From an uncultured Bacillota bacterium (GTDB lineage Bacteria; Bacillota; Dehalobacteriia; UBA4068): DNA of 22,927 nucleotides. The translations under genes were made by a program, and so were the position numbers. Below the pieces are notes generated by a model. It worked only from the letters and a program-made list of their open reading frames with translations, searched no databases and had not been told where the DNA came from. The stretch is from positions 1 to 22,927 of the forward strand of contig CAKQQU010000023.1 of assembly GCA_934271085.1 (NCBI GenBank), read 5' to 3'. Positions within the stretch are counted from its first letter, which is position 1; each line of letters begins with the position of its first letter. This document shows, piece by piece, positions 1-8,092 of the stretch.

Positions 1-725
1 AGATGCATCTTTCCATTCTTATCGAGACCATGCGCCGTGAAGGTTATGAGTTTGCCGTATCTCCGCCAAAGGCTCTGTTCAAGGAAATTGACGGTAAGCT
101 TTGCGAGCCTATGGAAAGGCTGCATGTGGATGTTCCCGAGGAATACTATCATTTTGTTGCCGAAAAAATGGGACGGCGCAAGGGTATGCTGATGGATATG
201 TGTCCTTCCGGTAACCGTATCAAGGCAGAATACCTTATCCCTTCCCGGGGGCTTTTCGGCTACCGCAATGAGTTCCTTACCGATACCTGCGGCGAAGGTA
301 TTATGGGCTCTGTTTTTGCGGAATATCAGCCCTATAAAGGCGAGATCAATAACCGGGAAAGCGGCTCACTGGTAGCCTGGGAGGCGGGAACTGCCGTTAC
401 TTACGGCCTGTTTAACGCCCAGGAGCGTGGTCAGCTTTTCATCAAACCCGGCACCAAGGTCTACGAAGGTATGATCGTGGGAGTAAACCCCAAGCACGAG
501 GATGTTTCCGTTAATGTGTGCAAAAAAAAGCAGCTGACCAATACCCGTGCTTCCGGATCTGACGAGGCTCTGCGCCTGGTGCCTCCCCGGGAAATGTCCC
601 TGGAACAGTGCCTGGAATTCCTGGCTGACGACGAGTTGCTGGAGATAACTCCGCAGAATCTGCGTCTGCGTAAAAAATATCTCAGCCGTGCCGACCGGCT
701 GCGCATGGCCAGCCGTAAAAAATAA
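1..725 (+). CDS. typA: Ribosome-associated GTPase TypA/BipA, C-terminal part (5' end outside window)
   Basis: This is the last 240 or so residues of the translational GTPase TypA/BipA; full-length members are about 600 residues, so the G domain and domain II lie before the window. The first complete codon starts at base 3. The visible part holds the end of the EF-G domain III-like region (HLSILIETMRREGYEF), the EF-G domain V-like region (AEYLIPSRGLFGYRNEF) and the TypA-specific C-terminal domain (SGSLVAWEAGTAVTYG, then KPGTKVYEGMIVG). The family binds the 70S ribosome near the A site and helps subunit assembly and stress or cold growth. The frame is intact to the TAA and a terminator follows at 807-849, so this gene is probably transcribed independently of the next. 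Identification is by recognised family motifs and is firm. Confidence 0.95.
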   Translation, partial: MHLSILIETMRREGYEFAVSPPKALFKEIDGKLCEPMERLHVDVPEEYYHFVAEKMGRRKGMLMDMCPSGNRIKAEYLIPSRGLFGYRNEFLTDTCGEGIMGSVFAEYQPYKGEINNRESGSLVAWEAGTAVTYGLFNAQERGQLFIKPGTKVYEGMIVGVNPKHEDVSVNVCKKKQLTNTRASGSDEALRLVPPREMSLEQCLEFLADDELLEITPQNLRLRKKYLSRADRLRMASRKK

Positions 726-806
726 TAAGCGGCATCAGCCTTGGGGATGAGATGCCGGTTGGACAGCCCTGCAAAACCCAAACAGAAAATAAATTTCAGA
801 CGCAAA

Positions 807-849
807 CAGGCGGTATCAGGCTTTGGCAGCCGGTACCGCCTGTTTTTTT
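807..849 (+). terminator. Rho-independent terminator after typA
   Basis: CAGGCGGTA (807-815) pairs with TACCGCCTG (834-842), with an inner GGCT/AGCC pairing possible in the loop, followed by seven T residues (843-849). It lies about 80 bases after the typA stop codon. Confidence 0.8.
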
Positions 850-937
850 AGCCGTCCTTTTCGCCTGCAAACAGTATTGTGATCTTTATCCTCTTGGGCT
901 TGGTACTTTTTGCTGGCTATGGAGGATAAAATATGTT

Positions 938-1699
938 ATGATATTTACCATGATGGAAAATAAAGTGACAGAAAACAACATAACAGGACATGATACACCA
1001 AATAACCCGGCTGGGAAGAAGAGAATAGTGCTGCCGCCGCCTCAATGGGGAATAGCCCATATAATTATGGTATTGCTGTCAGCCACCGCTCTTTCCATGC
1101 TGCCGTTCATTTTTTATGACAGCGCCGGCAGCCAGGTGGGAATAAATATGTTAAGCGGCCTTCTGCAGGACGGCGCTTTTTTCCTTTTGCCCTGCGCCCT
1201 GGTATTTGGCCTTTATAAACAGCCATCCGCTATGCTGGGTATGTTTCGCGTGCCGCTGATAAAAGTAGTTGTTATCGGTATTTTTGCCGGAGTGCTGTTT
1301 TATTTTGCCAATACCCTCACAGCTTTGCTGGTAGAGCTGATCTTCCCCGGCAAGATCGCTTCCAGCCAAAGCAGTATGGCGCTTTTTCAGATGGCGGAAA
1401 ACGGCTTTGACCTGGTGTTGCTGATTATCTTTTTCTGTGTGGTGGCGCCTGCTGCGGAAGAAATGATGTTCCGGGCCTTTACCTATCCGCCTTTGCTTAT
1501 GCGTTTTGGCCGTTCTGCTGCTGTTATTGTTTCCGCAGCTCTTTTTGCGGCCATGCATCTGAATATCTGGACATTTTTGCCTTTGTTTGTCGGCGGCCTG
1601 GGTTTCTCTCTGCTTTACGATAAATTTCGTAACCTGTGGATAAATATTTGCGCTCATATGGCCTGGAATACCCTGGTGGTAATATTATATTTTGCTTGA
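938..1699 (+). CDS. CPBP family intramembrane glutamic/metalloprotease
   Basis: A 253-residue polytopic membrane protein with the three signature motifs of the CPBP (CAAX protease and bacteriocin-processing, ABI) family: EEMMFR (E174, E175, R179), FAAMH (F203, H207) and HMAWN (H240, N244). Hydrophobic segments lie near residues 40-60, 75-92, 108-135, 158-172, 194-208, 213-227 and 238-252. The frame is open further upstream, to 752. I chose ATG 938 because GGAGG at 921-925 lies 12 bases before it; ATG 950 and 953 are alternatives and would change only a few residues. The substrate is unknown; family members process prenylated proteins or peptides, or give bacteriocin self-immunity. The next gene starts 13 bases downstream, so they are probably co-transcribed. 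Confidence 0.87.
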   Translation: MIFTMMENKVTENNITGHDTPNNPAGKKRIVLPPPQWGIAHIIMVLLSATALSMLPFIFYDSAGSQVGINMLSGLLQDGAFFLLPCALVFGLYKQPSAMLGMFRVPLIKVVVIGIFAGVLFYFANTLTALLVELIFPGKIASSQSSMALFQMAENGFDLVLLIIFFCVVAPAAEEMMFRAFTYPPLLMRFGRSAAVIVSAALFAAMHLNIWTFLPLFVGGLGFSLLYDKFRNLWINICAHMAWNTLVVILYFA

Positions 1700-1712
1700 T
1701 AAGGAGAACTGT

Positions 1713-2222
1713 ATGATTACTATTGAAATGGAAAATGGCGGCAAGATCCAATTAAAGCTTTATCCGGAGCAGGCTCCCAATACTGTTAAAAACTTTATTT
1801 ACCTGGCGGATAAAGGCTTTTACAACGGCCTGATCTTTCATCGGGTCATCAACGGCTTTATGATACAGGGAGGCTGCCCTGACGGTACAGGCATGGGAGG
1901 CCCCGGTTACTGCATCAAAGGCGAATTCGCCCAAAACGGCGTGGCCAATAAGCTTCATCATAAGCGGGGAGTGATATCCATGGCCCGTGCCGGGCATCCG
2001 GACAGCGCAGGCAGTCAGTTCTTTATTATGCACCAGGACGGCTTTTTCCTGGATGGCCAGTATGCCGCTTTTGGCGAAGTTACAGACGGTATGGATGTAG
2101 TGGATGCCATAGCCTCGGTGCGTACCGACCGTAACGACCGCCCTGTGGAAGAGCAAAAGATAAAATCCATTACCGTTACCGGCGAGGATATTGAGGAACC
2201 AGTAAAACTTAAGAACAGATAA
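1713..2222 (+). CDS. Cyclophilin-type peptidyl-prolyl cis-trans isomerase
   Basis: A 169-residue cyclophilin. The core motifs are present: FHRVINGFMIQGG (43-54, with catalytic Arg44), GTGMGGPGY (58-66) and SAGSQFFI (98-105, with the Gln/Phe of the active site). It lacks a signal peptide, so it should act in the cytoplasm, speeding proline isomerisation during folding. The start is ATG 1713, with AAGGAG at 1701-1706; an in-frame TTG at 1692 lies before this ribosome binding site and overlaps the previous gene, so it was rejected. The gene lies between the CPBP protease and the phosphofructokinase with gaps of 13 and 25 bases, consistent with one operon, although no functional link among the three is evident. 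Confidence 0.93.
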   Translation: MITIEMENGGKIQLKLYPEQAPNTVKNFIYLADKGFYNGLIFHRVINGFMIQGGCPDGTGMGGPGYCIKGEFAQNGVANKLHHKRGVISMARAGHPDSAGSQFFIMHQDGFFLDGQYAAFGEVTDGMDVVDAIASVRTDRNDRPVEEQKIKSITVTGEDIEEPVKLKNR

Positions 2223-2247
2223 ATTAATTCATTTAAGGAGAATAACT

Positions 2248-3468
2248 ATGCCACTGAAAGGTAATGCTATCGTAGCTCAAAGCGGCGGCCCTTCCGCCGT
2301 GATCAACAACAGTATCTGCGGCGTTATCCAAACCTGGTTCAAGGAAGTGGATTTTGGTACGATCTATGCAGGTATAAGCGGTATCAAAGGAATTTTGGAA
2401 GGAGATATAATTGATCTTGCCCAGCAGGATCCGGCCATAATCGAAGGTCTGCGTTATACTCCCGGCGCAGGTATATTCTCCTGCCGCTATAAAGTAAGCG
2501 CCGAGGATCAGCTGAAACTGGTGGATATCCTCAAAAAGCATAATATACGCTATTTTTTCTATAACGGCGGCAATGACAGTATGGATACCGCCCATAAAAC
2601 CTGGCTGGCAGCCCGGGAATGCGGTTGGGATATGCGGGTTATAGGCGTGCCCAAAACTATCGATAATGATCTGCCTTTTGTGGATCATACTCCGGGATTT
2701 GGCTCTGCCGCTAAATATATTGCCACAACTGTGCGGGAAACGGGTATAGATCTGGAAAGCGTTTCCACCAAGAACAAAGTTACTATCCTTGAGGCAATGG
2801 GCCGGGATGCCGGTTGGCTTACTGCAGCATCCGCTCTTTCCCGCCGTTTCCCCGATGAGGCTCCTCATCTGATCTATTTGCCGGAAGTACCTTTTTCCAG
2901 GGAACAATTTTTGGCCGATGTAGAGCGGGTCTATAAGCAGCTTGGCTATTGTTATGTAGTAGTTTCCGAGGGTATACGTGATGCCAACGGAGAATACTGT
3001 TTTACTTCCGGTTCCGTGGACGCTTTCGGACACAAGCAGCTTTCCGGCGTAGGCGTTGCCCTAAAGGAACTGGTAGAGGAGAAGCTGGGTATCAATGCCC
3101 GCTGCAATACCCTGGGGACCGCCCAGCGTTCCGCTATGCACTGCGGCTCAAAAACCGACGCTGACGAGGCTTATATGGTAGGCGCTGAGGCTGTCCGCTA
3201 TGCCCTTAATGATAAAAGCGGTATTATGGTGACTTTGGAAAGGGTCAGCTCAGAACCCTATAAATGCGTCTGCGGCGAAACCGCTTTGGAAAATGTGGCA
3301 AATCTGGAGAAAAAGGTCCCTCTTGAATGGATAAATAAAGAGGGGAATTATGTTACCGAAGATTTTATCAAGTATGCGCGTCCGCTTATAGAAGGGGAGA
3401 TTTCTGTTCCCATGAAAAACGGTCTTCCTGATTATGTGCGTCTTGATTTGCAAAAGGGACGTATTTGA
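2248..3468 (+). CDS. pfp: 6-phosphofructokinase, probably pyrophosphate-dependent type
   Basis: A 406-residue PfkA-superfamily enzyme that phosphorylates fructose 6-phosphate to the 1,6-bisphosphate in glycolysis. The phosphoryl-donor site reads GGNDS (107-111): the Asp at the position of Gly104 in E. coli PfkA is a mark of PPi-using enzymes. The following motif is PKTIDND (135-141), with Lys in place of the Gly of the ATP-type PGTIDND; this is the second PPi-type mark. MGRDAGW (184-190) contributes to the sugar-phosphate site. The length is greater than the roughly 320 residues of ATP-PfkA. The donor is inferred from these residues only. The Asn at 109, where most family members have Asp, is unusual (see findings). 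The ribosome binding site AAGGAG is correctly spaced before ATG 2248. A strong terminator follows. Confidence 0.9.
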   Translation: MPLKGNAIVAQSGGPSAVINNSICGVIQTWFKEVDFGTIYAGISGIKGILEGDIIDLAQQDPAIIEGLRYTPGAGIFSCRYKVSAEDQLKLVDILKKHNIRYFFYNGGNDSMDTAHKTWLAARECGWDMRVIGVPKTIDNDLPFVDHTPGFGSAAKYIATTVRETGIDLESVSTKNKVTILEAMGRDAGWLTAASALSRRFPDEAPHLIYLPEVPFSREQFLADVERVYKQLGYCYVVVSEGIRDANGEYCFTSGSVDAFGHKQLSGVGVALKELVEEKLGINARCNTLGTAQRSAMHCGSKTDADEAYMVGAEAVRYALNDKSGIMVTLERVSSEPYKCVCGETALENVANLEKKVPLEWINKEGNYVTEDFIKYARPLIEGEISVPMKNGLPDYVRLDLQKGRI

Positions 3469-3491
3469 TCTTTGGTACAGCAGCAAAAGAT

Positions 3492-3536
3492 AAAAAAGGA
3501 CTGCGGAAGGATAATAAACTTCCGCAGTCCTTTTTT
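3492..3536. terminator. Bidirectional terminator between phosphofructokinase and beta-propeller genes
   Basis: An 18-bp perfect stem, including A/T tracts, joins 3492-3509 to 3519-3536 across a 9-base loop. Six A residues on the left and six T residues on the right give a U-tract on either strand. The flanking genes converge, so it can end both the phosphofructokinase and the beta-propeller transcripts. Confidence 0.9.
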
Positions 3537-3593
3537 AAGTGGCAGCCTTATATTGGGCAGTATTATATTTGTCAGCAGCAAAAGGTATACGCT

Positions 3594-5717
3594 TTACTCA
3601 ATGCCGAAATAGTCGTAAGTTTCCTCATCCACCTCAAAGTTCAAGGTCGCCAGGTGCTCAAGGCTATCCATATCCACAATGGTGATATTGTCATAGCCGC
3701 AGATATATATTGCGTCATTAACATAAAGTCCCCGGGTATTATAATACCAATCCCCGGTATCAAAGTGGCCTCGTTTATAAAATCCCTGGTCATCGCTGTA
3801 ACCGTAAACGTCATAGCCGCCATCTACCGGAAAGGCGATAAGATCATGCTCGGCGGATATCAGAACAGCCTTGTGATTGTACAGCGCTTCGGAATAAGAA
3901 CTTTCCAGCTTAAGCGTATGTTTTTCGCTTACATCTGCCGGATCGCTTATGTCAAACATGCTCAGTTTCATGCCATTGGTTTTGCCGGTATCCTCGTCGG
4001 CATCCATTCCTAAGCCGAAAAGCCGCCCTTCGGTGTAAATGTGAAGGTATTGGGAAAATCCGGGTATTTTCAGAGCAGAGAGGACTTTGGGCTCCTCCGG
4101 GTCGCTGAGATCCACGGCAAACAAAGGATCTACCTGGCGGAAAGTAACAAAGTAACCGATATCGCCGCTGAAACGGGCGGAATAGATATATTCATCGGGG
4201 GCCAGACCGGTAATGCTGCCTACAATTTCCAGATCGCCGTCCAGCACATAAAGATCATTGCCGGAGTGATAACTGGCATCATCCCAGTCGTAATTTTCCC
4301 AGCCGTATTGTTCATCCCGGTAAATGGTATAACTGTTTGTTTCATTGGTGGTAACCAGCCGCAGATAACCTTCGTACTCATCCATTGAGAACTGGCTTTC
4401 CAGAAAGCCGCTGATCCTGGCATCCGCCTCCATGGATATCTGTCCATCGTTAAGAGCCATGCGGATCAGATAGGTGTAGTTGCTTTCAGTATAATCTACG
4501 ACTGTATATTGATTTACCGTGCGGGGCTCGCTTTCCGCTGTTTCGTAGCGGCTGCCGGCAATATAAAGGTTTTCGGCATTCATATAAACAATATCGCCAC
4601 TGCCCAGTACAGTCAGGGTGTCCAGCAGTTCTGCCTGCTCCATATCGATGGAGCTTACTACCACATACGAAGTATCAATTATCTGGCTGGCAATACAGAT
4701 ATCATTTGCATCCACCAGCTCTGCCTGGCCGTTGCGGTAGACGCAGGGCACATAGGTATCGGGGACATCCTCTTGGGGCTCTTGGTAGCAATAGTAGTCG
4801 GATATAAGGTAGATCATACCGTTTATCATGCGAGAGCTGGTATAATATCCATCCTGAGATACGCTGCCGATCTCCCGGGGAGAGGCTGGATCGCTGATAT
4901 CGAAAATCAGGATATTGGTCAGACCCTTGTTGGCAGGCAGATAATCGGAAGTCCGGGCCATATCCATATCATCATAATAGGTATCATATCCCCAGGTATA
5001 TTTGCTTGTTATTATGGCCAGCCTGTCGCCTCTGACATATAATTCATTACTGTACTCATTGTAGTTTTCTACCTGCATAGTATCGTAATCCGGCAGAATG
5101 CGGGTCTGAGAGATGATAGCGCTGTCCGCACCCTGGGCGCTGCTGATGATAAGCTGTTTATCTCTGAGTATATAGATGTATTCGCCGTCGGTTTTGACTA
5201 TATCTCCTTCATCTACGCCTTTTACCTGATTATTGGTTTCGGAATAGTCATTTGATGCATAATCATGGCCTGGGGTTTCAGCGTCATTGTCAAAAGCAGC
5301 TTCAGCAGTTTTGTCCCCCGGGGTCGACGAGGCGCCGTCCCTGTCGGCAGACATTTCGGTAGAAAAGGCAATGTTGTCTGTCAAATAGGGAAAGTCGTTG
5401 CTGTTTACCTGATATTTATTCAGGGCATCATAAACATCGCTGTAAGAGGCGGCGGCATAAACCGTATAATCCGAACTGTCAGATATGTTCCCATAGATAT
5501 TATCGCCAGGCGACAGCAGGGTTATTGCGCCTACTACCACTACAGCGCAGGCTGCTATAAGGCCCAGCGGCTTAAACCAGCGGGGGTACCACTGTTTTTT
5601 ATCAGGTATTTTTTCCCTGGCGGCAATGTGTTTCATGGTTTCAGATACTTCTTCCGCAGAAGAAGGAGATCCGGTATCGGCTACTTTATCCAGATATTTG
5701 GCAAAGTCTTTGTTCAT
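3594..5717 (-). CDS. Membrane-anchored beta-propeller domain protein (PF09826-like), candidate anti-sigma partner
   Basis: A 707-residue protein with a cytoplasmic N-terminus of about 48 residues, one transmembrane segment (about 49-69, rich in A, V and I) and a large acidic extracellular region. A low-complexity linker (about 70-155) leads to the hallmark opening of the secreted beta-propeller family, NNQVKGVDEGDIVKTDGEYI (162-181). Repeated blades follow, with phrases such as LTNILIFDISDPASPREIG and FAVDLSDPEEPKVLS. The start ATG overlaps the sigma gene stop in an ATGA arrangement, so translation is coupled. By position and topology (short cytoplasmic part, one membrane span, sensor outside) it could be the cognate anti-sigma factor; that is inference, and no zinc-finger anti-sigma motif (HxxxCxxC) is present in the N-terminus. 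The ligand is unknown. Confidence 0.85.
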   Translation of the reverse strand: MNKDFAKYLDKVADTGSPSSAEEVSETMKHIAAREKIPDKKQWYPRWFKPLGLIAACAVVVVGAITLLSPGDNIYGNISDSSDYTVYAAASYSDVYDALNKYQVNSNDFPYLTDNIAFSTEMSADRDGASSTPGDKTAEAAFDNDAETPGHDYASNDYSETNNQVKGVDEGDIVKTDGEYIYILRDKQLIISSAQGADSAIISQTRILPDYDTMQVENYNEYSNELYVRGDRLAIITSKYTWGYDTYYDDMDMARTSDYLPANKGLTNILIFDISDPASPREIGSVSQDGYYTSSRMINGMIYLISDYYCYQEPQEDVPDTYVPCVYRNGQAELVDANDICIASQIIDTSYVVVSSIDMEQAELLDTLTVLGSGDIVYMNAENLYIAGSRYETAESEPRTVNQYTVVDYTESNYTYLIRMALNDGQISMEADARISGFLESQFSMDEYEGYLRLVTTNETNSYTIYRDEQYGWENYDWDDASYHSGNDLYVLDGDLEIVGSITGLAPDEYIYSARFSGDIGYFVTFRQVDPLFAVDLSDPEEPKVLSALKIPGFSQYLHIYTEGRLFGLGMDADEDTGKTNGMKLSMFDISDPADVSEKHTLKLESSYSEALYNHKAVLISAEHDLIAFPVDGGYDVYGYSDDQGFYKRGHFDTGDWYYNTRGLYVNDAIYICGYDNITIVDMDSLEHLATLNFEVDEETYDYFGIE

Positions 5718-6265
5718 TTGGCAATACCCCTTTCTTTCAAGGCTTCCCGCAGCCGCAGTTTACTTTGATAAAGCCGGTTGCTGATCTGTTTTTCCGCCAT
5801 GCCCAGATGGCCGGCAATTTCCGTTACCGGTTCCAGCAGATAATGGCGGCGGATGAATATTTCCCGGTCCGGCTCTTTCAGTTCATTGATAAGCTCCTGC
5901 AATACCTGGGAGTCTTCCTGCAACAGAAGATTGCCCAAAATATCTTCCCGGGATCCGGATTTTATGTAATCCAGGTCTTCCATGGGCATATCCGTTCTTT
6001 GCAGCTGCCGCCAGCGGTTGATGGCATTGTGCCGGGCGGTAATGGAGATCAGCGCTTTATAGCTGCCCCTGTTGCTGTCAAAGCGGCTGGCGTTTTTCCA
6101 GATGCTGATAAAGGTATCGGCTATAACTTCTTCGATATCCTCGTTATGTCCGGCCAGCAGGCCGCTGCATATTTTTTTGACCAGGCCGCGGTATTGGGTT
6201 ATCAGAGCGTTTAAACCGGCTTGGGGGTCTTGCTGCAGCAAGACGCTTATTTGCTTATCTTTCAT
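5714..6265 (-). CDS. RNA polymerase ECF-type sigma-70 family factor
   Basis: A 183-residue two-domain sigma factor. Region 2 spans roughly residues 24-90, with EEVIADTFISIWKNASRFD and the promoter-melting/-10 recognition stretch through ALISITARHNAINRWR. Region 4 spans about 124-175, with the helix-turn-helix VTEIAGHLGMAEKQISNRLY. No region 1.1 or region 3 is present, as is usual for extracytoplasmic-function sigmas. I chose ATG 6265 because AAGGAGG sits directly upstream at the correct distance; an in-frame TTG at 6289 lies on the wrong side of that site. It directs RNA polymerase to an unknown regulon, probably including its own operon, and is probably held inactive by the coupled downstream membrane protein. 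Confidence 0.92.
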   Translation of the reverse strand: MKDKQISVLLQQDPQAGLNALITQYRGLVKKICSGLLAGHNEDIEEVIADTFISIWKNASRFDSNRGSYKALISITARHNAINRWRQLQRTDMPMEDLDYIKSGSREDILGNLLLQEDSQVLQELINELKEPDREIFIRRHYLLEPVTEIAGHLGMAEKQISNRLYQSKLRLREALKERGIAK

Positions 6266-6353
6266 ATTGTCCTCCTTGTTTGGGAGCAAAAGATCTTTCA
6301 GCTATATATACATCTGCTTTTTTTATTTTTCTTAAAGTGATGTTCATATGATA

Positions 6354-6382
6354 ATTATAGCATTTTGGGGCAGCTTTGCCAT
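6354..6382 (-). promoter_or_regulatory. Putative housekeeping promoter of the ECF sigma operon
   Basis: On the minus strand, ATGGCA (-35; 6377-6382, four of six to consensus) is followed after 17 bases by a perfect TATAAT (-10; 6354-6359). It lies about 90 bases before the sigma gene start. No experimental support. Confidence 0.45.
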
Positions 6383-6450
6383 CTGTATGCAGGAAACAGC
6401 GTTTATCGAGGGAATAATGCAGATATAACCATAAGGAGCAGTCAATGTAA

Positions 6451-7515
6451 ATGGATATTTTTGATATTGCGATTATCGGCGCAGGCCCCGCAGGGGCAAC
6501 GCTTGCCCGTTTGCTGGCCGGGAAAATGTCCGCTGCGGTCATAGATAAAAAGCGTGCGGTACCCGGCGGTTTCCGCAAACCCTGTGGCGGTCTGCTGGCG
6601 CCGGATGCCCAAAAGATTCTGTCCCGTTTTAATCTGACTCTGCCCAAGGATATTCTGGTGGATCCTCAGATATTTGCAGTAAAGACTCTGGATATGCAAA
6701 GCGGCCGTTTCCGCTATTATCAAAGGTTTTATATGAATCTGGACCGCAATCGCTTTGACCAGTGGCTGATATCGCTTATCCCGGACAGCATATCCTTTTT
6801 TGATGGGATTGTAACCGCTGTCAGCAGACGGGATGGCATTTTCTATATTGATTATAAAGAAGGGGAGAAAACCCATACTATAGCTGCCAAAAGGCTGGCT
6901 GGAGCCGACGGCGCCGCTTCGGCAGTGCGCAGCCGCTTTTTCCCGGATCACCAAATACGCCGGTATATTTCTATACAGCAATGGTTTGCCGATGACCATG
7001 CCCAGCCGCTGTATTCCTGCATTATTGACGCGGCTGTCAGCGACTGCTGCTCCTGGCTTATATCCAAGGATGGCTATACCATATTTGGCGGGGCCTTTCC
7101 GGTTCACGGCGGCAGGGCAGGTTTTGAAAAACAGAAAAAAGCCTTGGCCAACTTTGGCTTTTTTCTGGATAAAGCGCAGCGTACAGAGGCCTGTCTGGTG
7201 CTCAGGCCGGCTTCTGTAGGGGAAATTTGCTGCGGAAGCAAGGATATCTTTCTTTTAGGCGAGGCAGCCGGTTTGATAAGCCCCAGCTCACTGGAGGGAA
7301 TAAGTTGGGCGATTGACAGCGCCTGTTGTCTTGCGGACGCCCTTTTAAAGGCAGAGGGCGGGGCGGAAAGGGAATTGGCTTTGTATAAAAAGAATCTGCG
7401 GCATTTACGCCGTAAGATGTGGTTTAAGTTAGCCAAGTGCCCTTTTATATATAATCCCAATTTGCGCGATCTGATTTTGCGTTCCGGGATAAAATCCATT
7501 AAAATGGCAGATTAA
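6451..7515 (+). CDS. FAD-dependent oxidoreductase, geranylgeranyl reductase-like
   Basis: A 354-residue flavoprotein of the geranylgeranyl reductase/PHBH-type fold. Visible motifs: the Rossmann GAGPAG (10-15), the family-typical KPCGGLL (43-49), GADGAAS (151-157, the DG motif) and LLGEAAGLISPSS (268-280, a variant of the GDAAG FAD-ribose motif with Glu for Asp). Related enzymes reduce isoprenoid double bonds or act on other hydrophobic substrates. The substrate here cannot be told and no isoprenoid gene is adjacent. The start at ATG 6451 is supported by AAGGAG at 6433-6438, 12 bases upstream. The gene stands alone, divergent from the sigma operon and closed by hairpins at 7523-7559 and 7594-7636. 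Confidence 0.82.
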   Translation: MDIFDIAIIGAGPAGATLARLLAGKMSAAVIDKKRAVPGGFRKPCGGLLAPDAQKILSRFNLTLPKDILVDPQIFAVKTLDMQSGRFRYYQRFYMNLDRNRFDQWLISLIPDSISFFDGIVTAVSRRDGIFYIDYKEGEKTHTIAAKRLAGADGAASAVRSRFFPDHQIRRYISIQQWFADDHAQPLYSCIIDAAVSDCCSWLISKDGYTIFGGAFPVHGGRAGFEKQKKALANFGFFLDKAQRTEACLVLRPASVGEICCGSKDIFLLGEAAGLISPSSLEGISWAIDSACCLADALLKAEGGAERELALYKKNLRHLRRKMWFKLAKCPFIYNPNLRDLILRSGIKSIKMAD

Positions 7516-7522
7516 AGATGTA

Positions 7523-7559
7523 AAAAACGCTGGCGCAGCGGTACGGCGGCAGCGTTTTT
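7523..7559. terminator. Terminator after the FAD oxidoreductase gene
   Basis: AAAAACGCTG (7523-7532) pairs with CAGCGTTTTT (7550-7559), giving a U-tract in both directions. It starts 7 bases after the oxidoreductase stop. Confidence 0.75.
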
Positions 7560-7593
7560 GCAGATGTTTCGTATTTATTTCGGTATATAAAGC

Positions 7594-7636
7594 AAGGATG
7601 CCGGAAAAGCCAAGTTGGTTTTTCGGCATCCTTTTT
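7594..7636. terminator. Second hairpin terminator between converging genes
   Basis: AAGGATGCCG (7594-7603) pairs with CGGCATCCTT (7624-7633), the stem can extend through A/T pairs, and five T residues end the right arm (7632-7636). It separates the oxidoreductase gene from the convergent Rrf2 gene ending at 7647. The T-tract is better on the plus strand. Confidence 0.65.
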
Positions 7637-7646
7637 GTTAAGTTAT

Positions 7647-8054
7647 TTATTCCTCAGCCAGCAGATCAGAAATAGTTATACCGTCAAAAAAGGCGTTGGT
7701 AAGCATATTGAAATTTTGCCACATAGCCAGGGTGCGGCATTCCGCAGCCCTGCTGCAGGGAGTGGCCTTACTGGAAAGGCAGGCTACCGGCGCCAGATCT
7801 CCTTCGGTAAGTCTCAGAATATCGCCTATTCTGTATTGTTCAGGCGACCTGGTCAGCTTGTAGCCGCCGCCTTTTCCGTGAACTCCTGCGATCATATTAT
7901 TTTTTACCAGCACCGGCATTATCTGCTCCAGATATTTTAATGGAAGCTCCTGCCGTTTGGCTATTTTTTTCATGGGTGTATAACCGGCATTTCTGTGTTC
8001 TGCCAGATCAAGTAGGACGCGCAGGGCATACCTGCCCCGTGTGGATACTATCAT
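7647..8054 (-). CDS. iscR: Rrf2 family (IscR-like) transcriptional regulator
   Basis: A 135-residue winged-helix regulator. The N-terminus STRGRYALRVLLDLAEH and the wing KGGGYKLTR (61-69) are typical of Rrf2/IscR. Three cysteines, C92, C100 and C106, lie where IscR ligates its [2Fe-2S] cluster (C92, C98, C104 in E. coli), so it probably senses Fe-S status. It is the last gene of the nifS-iscU-iscR operon, 38 bases after iscU, and presumably feeds back on that operon; the palindrome at 9854-9874 is the obvious candidate operator. GGAG precedes the start. Another Rrf2 type such as the cysteine regulator CymR is less likely, because CymR lacks this cysteine set. Confidence 0.88.
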   Translation of the reverse strand: MIVSTRGRYALRVLLDLAEHRNAGYTPMKKIAKRQELPLKYLEQIMPVLVKNNMIAGVHGKGGGYKLTRSPEQYRIGDILRLTEGDLAPVACLSSKATPCSRAAECRTLAMWQNFNMLTNAFFDGITISDLLAEE

Positions 8055-8092
8055 GCTGCTTGCTCCGTTTCGTTATATCTTGACTAATCAGA

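Noticed and set aside
910..937. Promoter directly before the CPBP protease gene.
   Set aside because: TTGCTG is followed by weak or wrongly spaced -10 candidates (TATGTT at 16 bases, TATGAT at 21), so no call was made.
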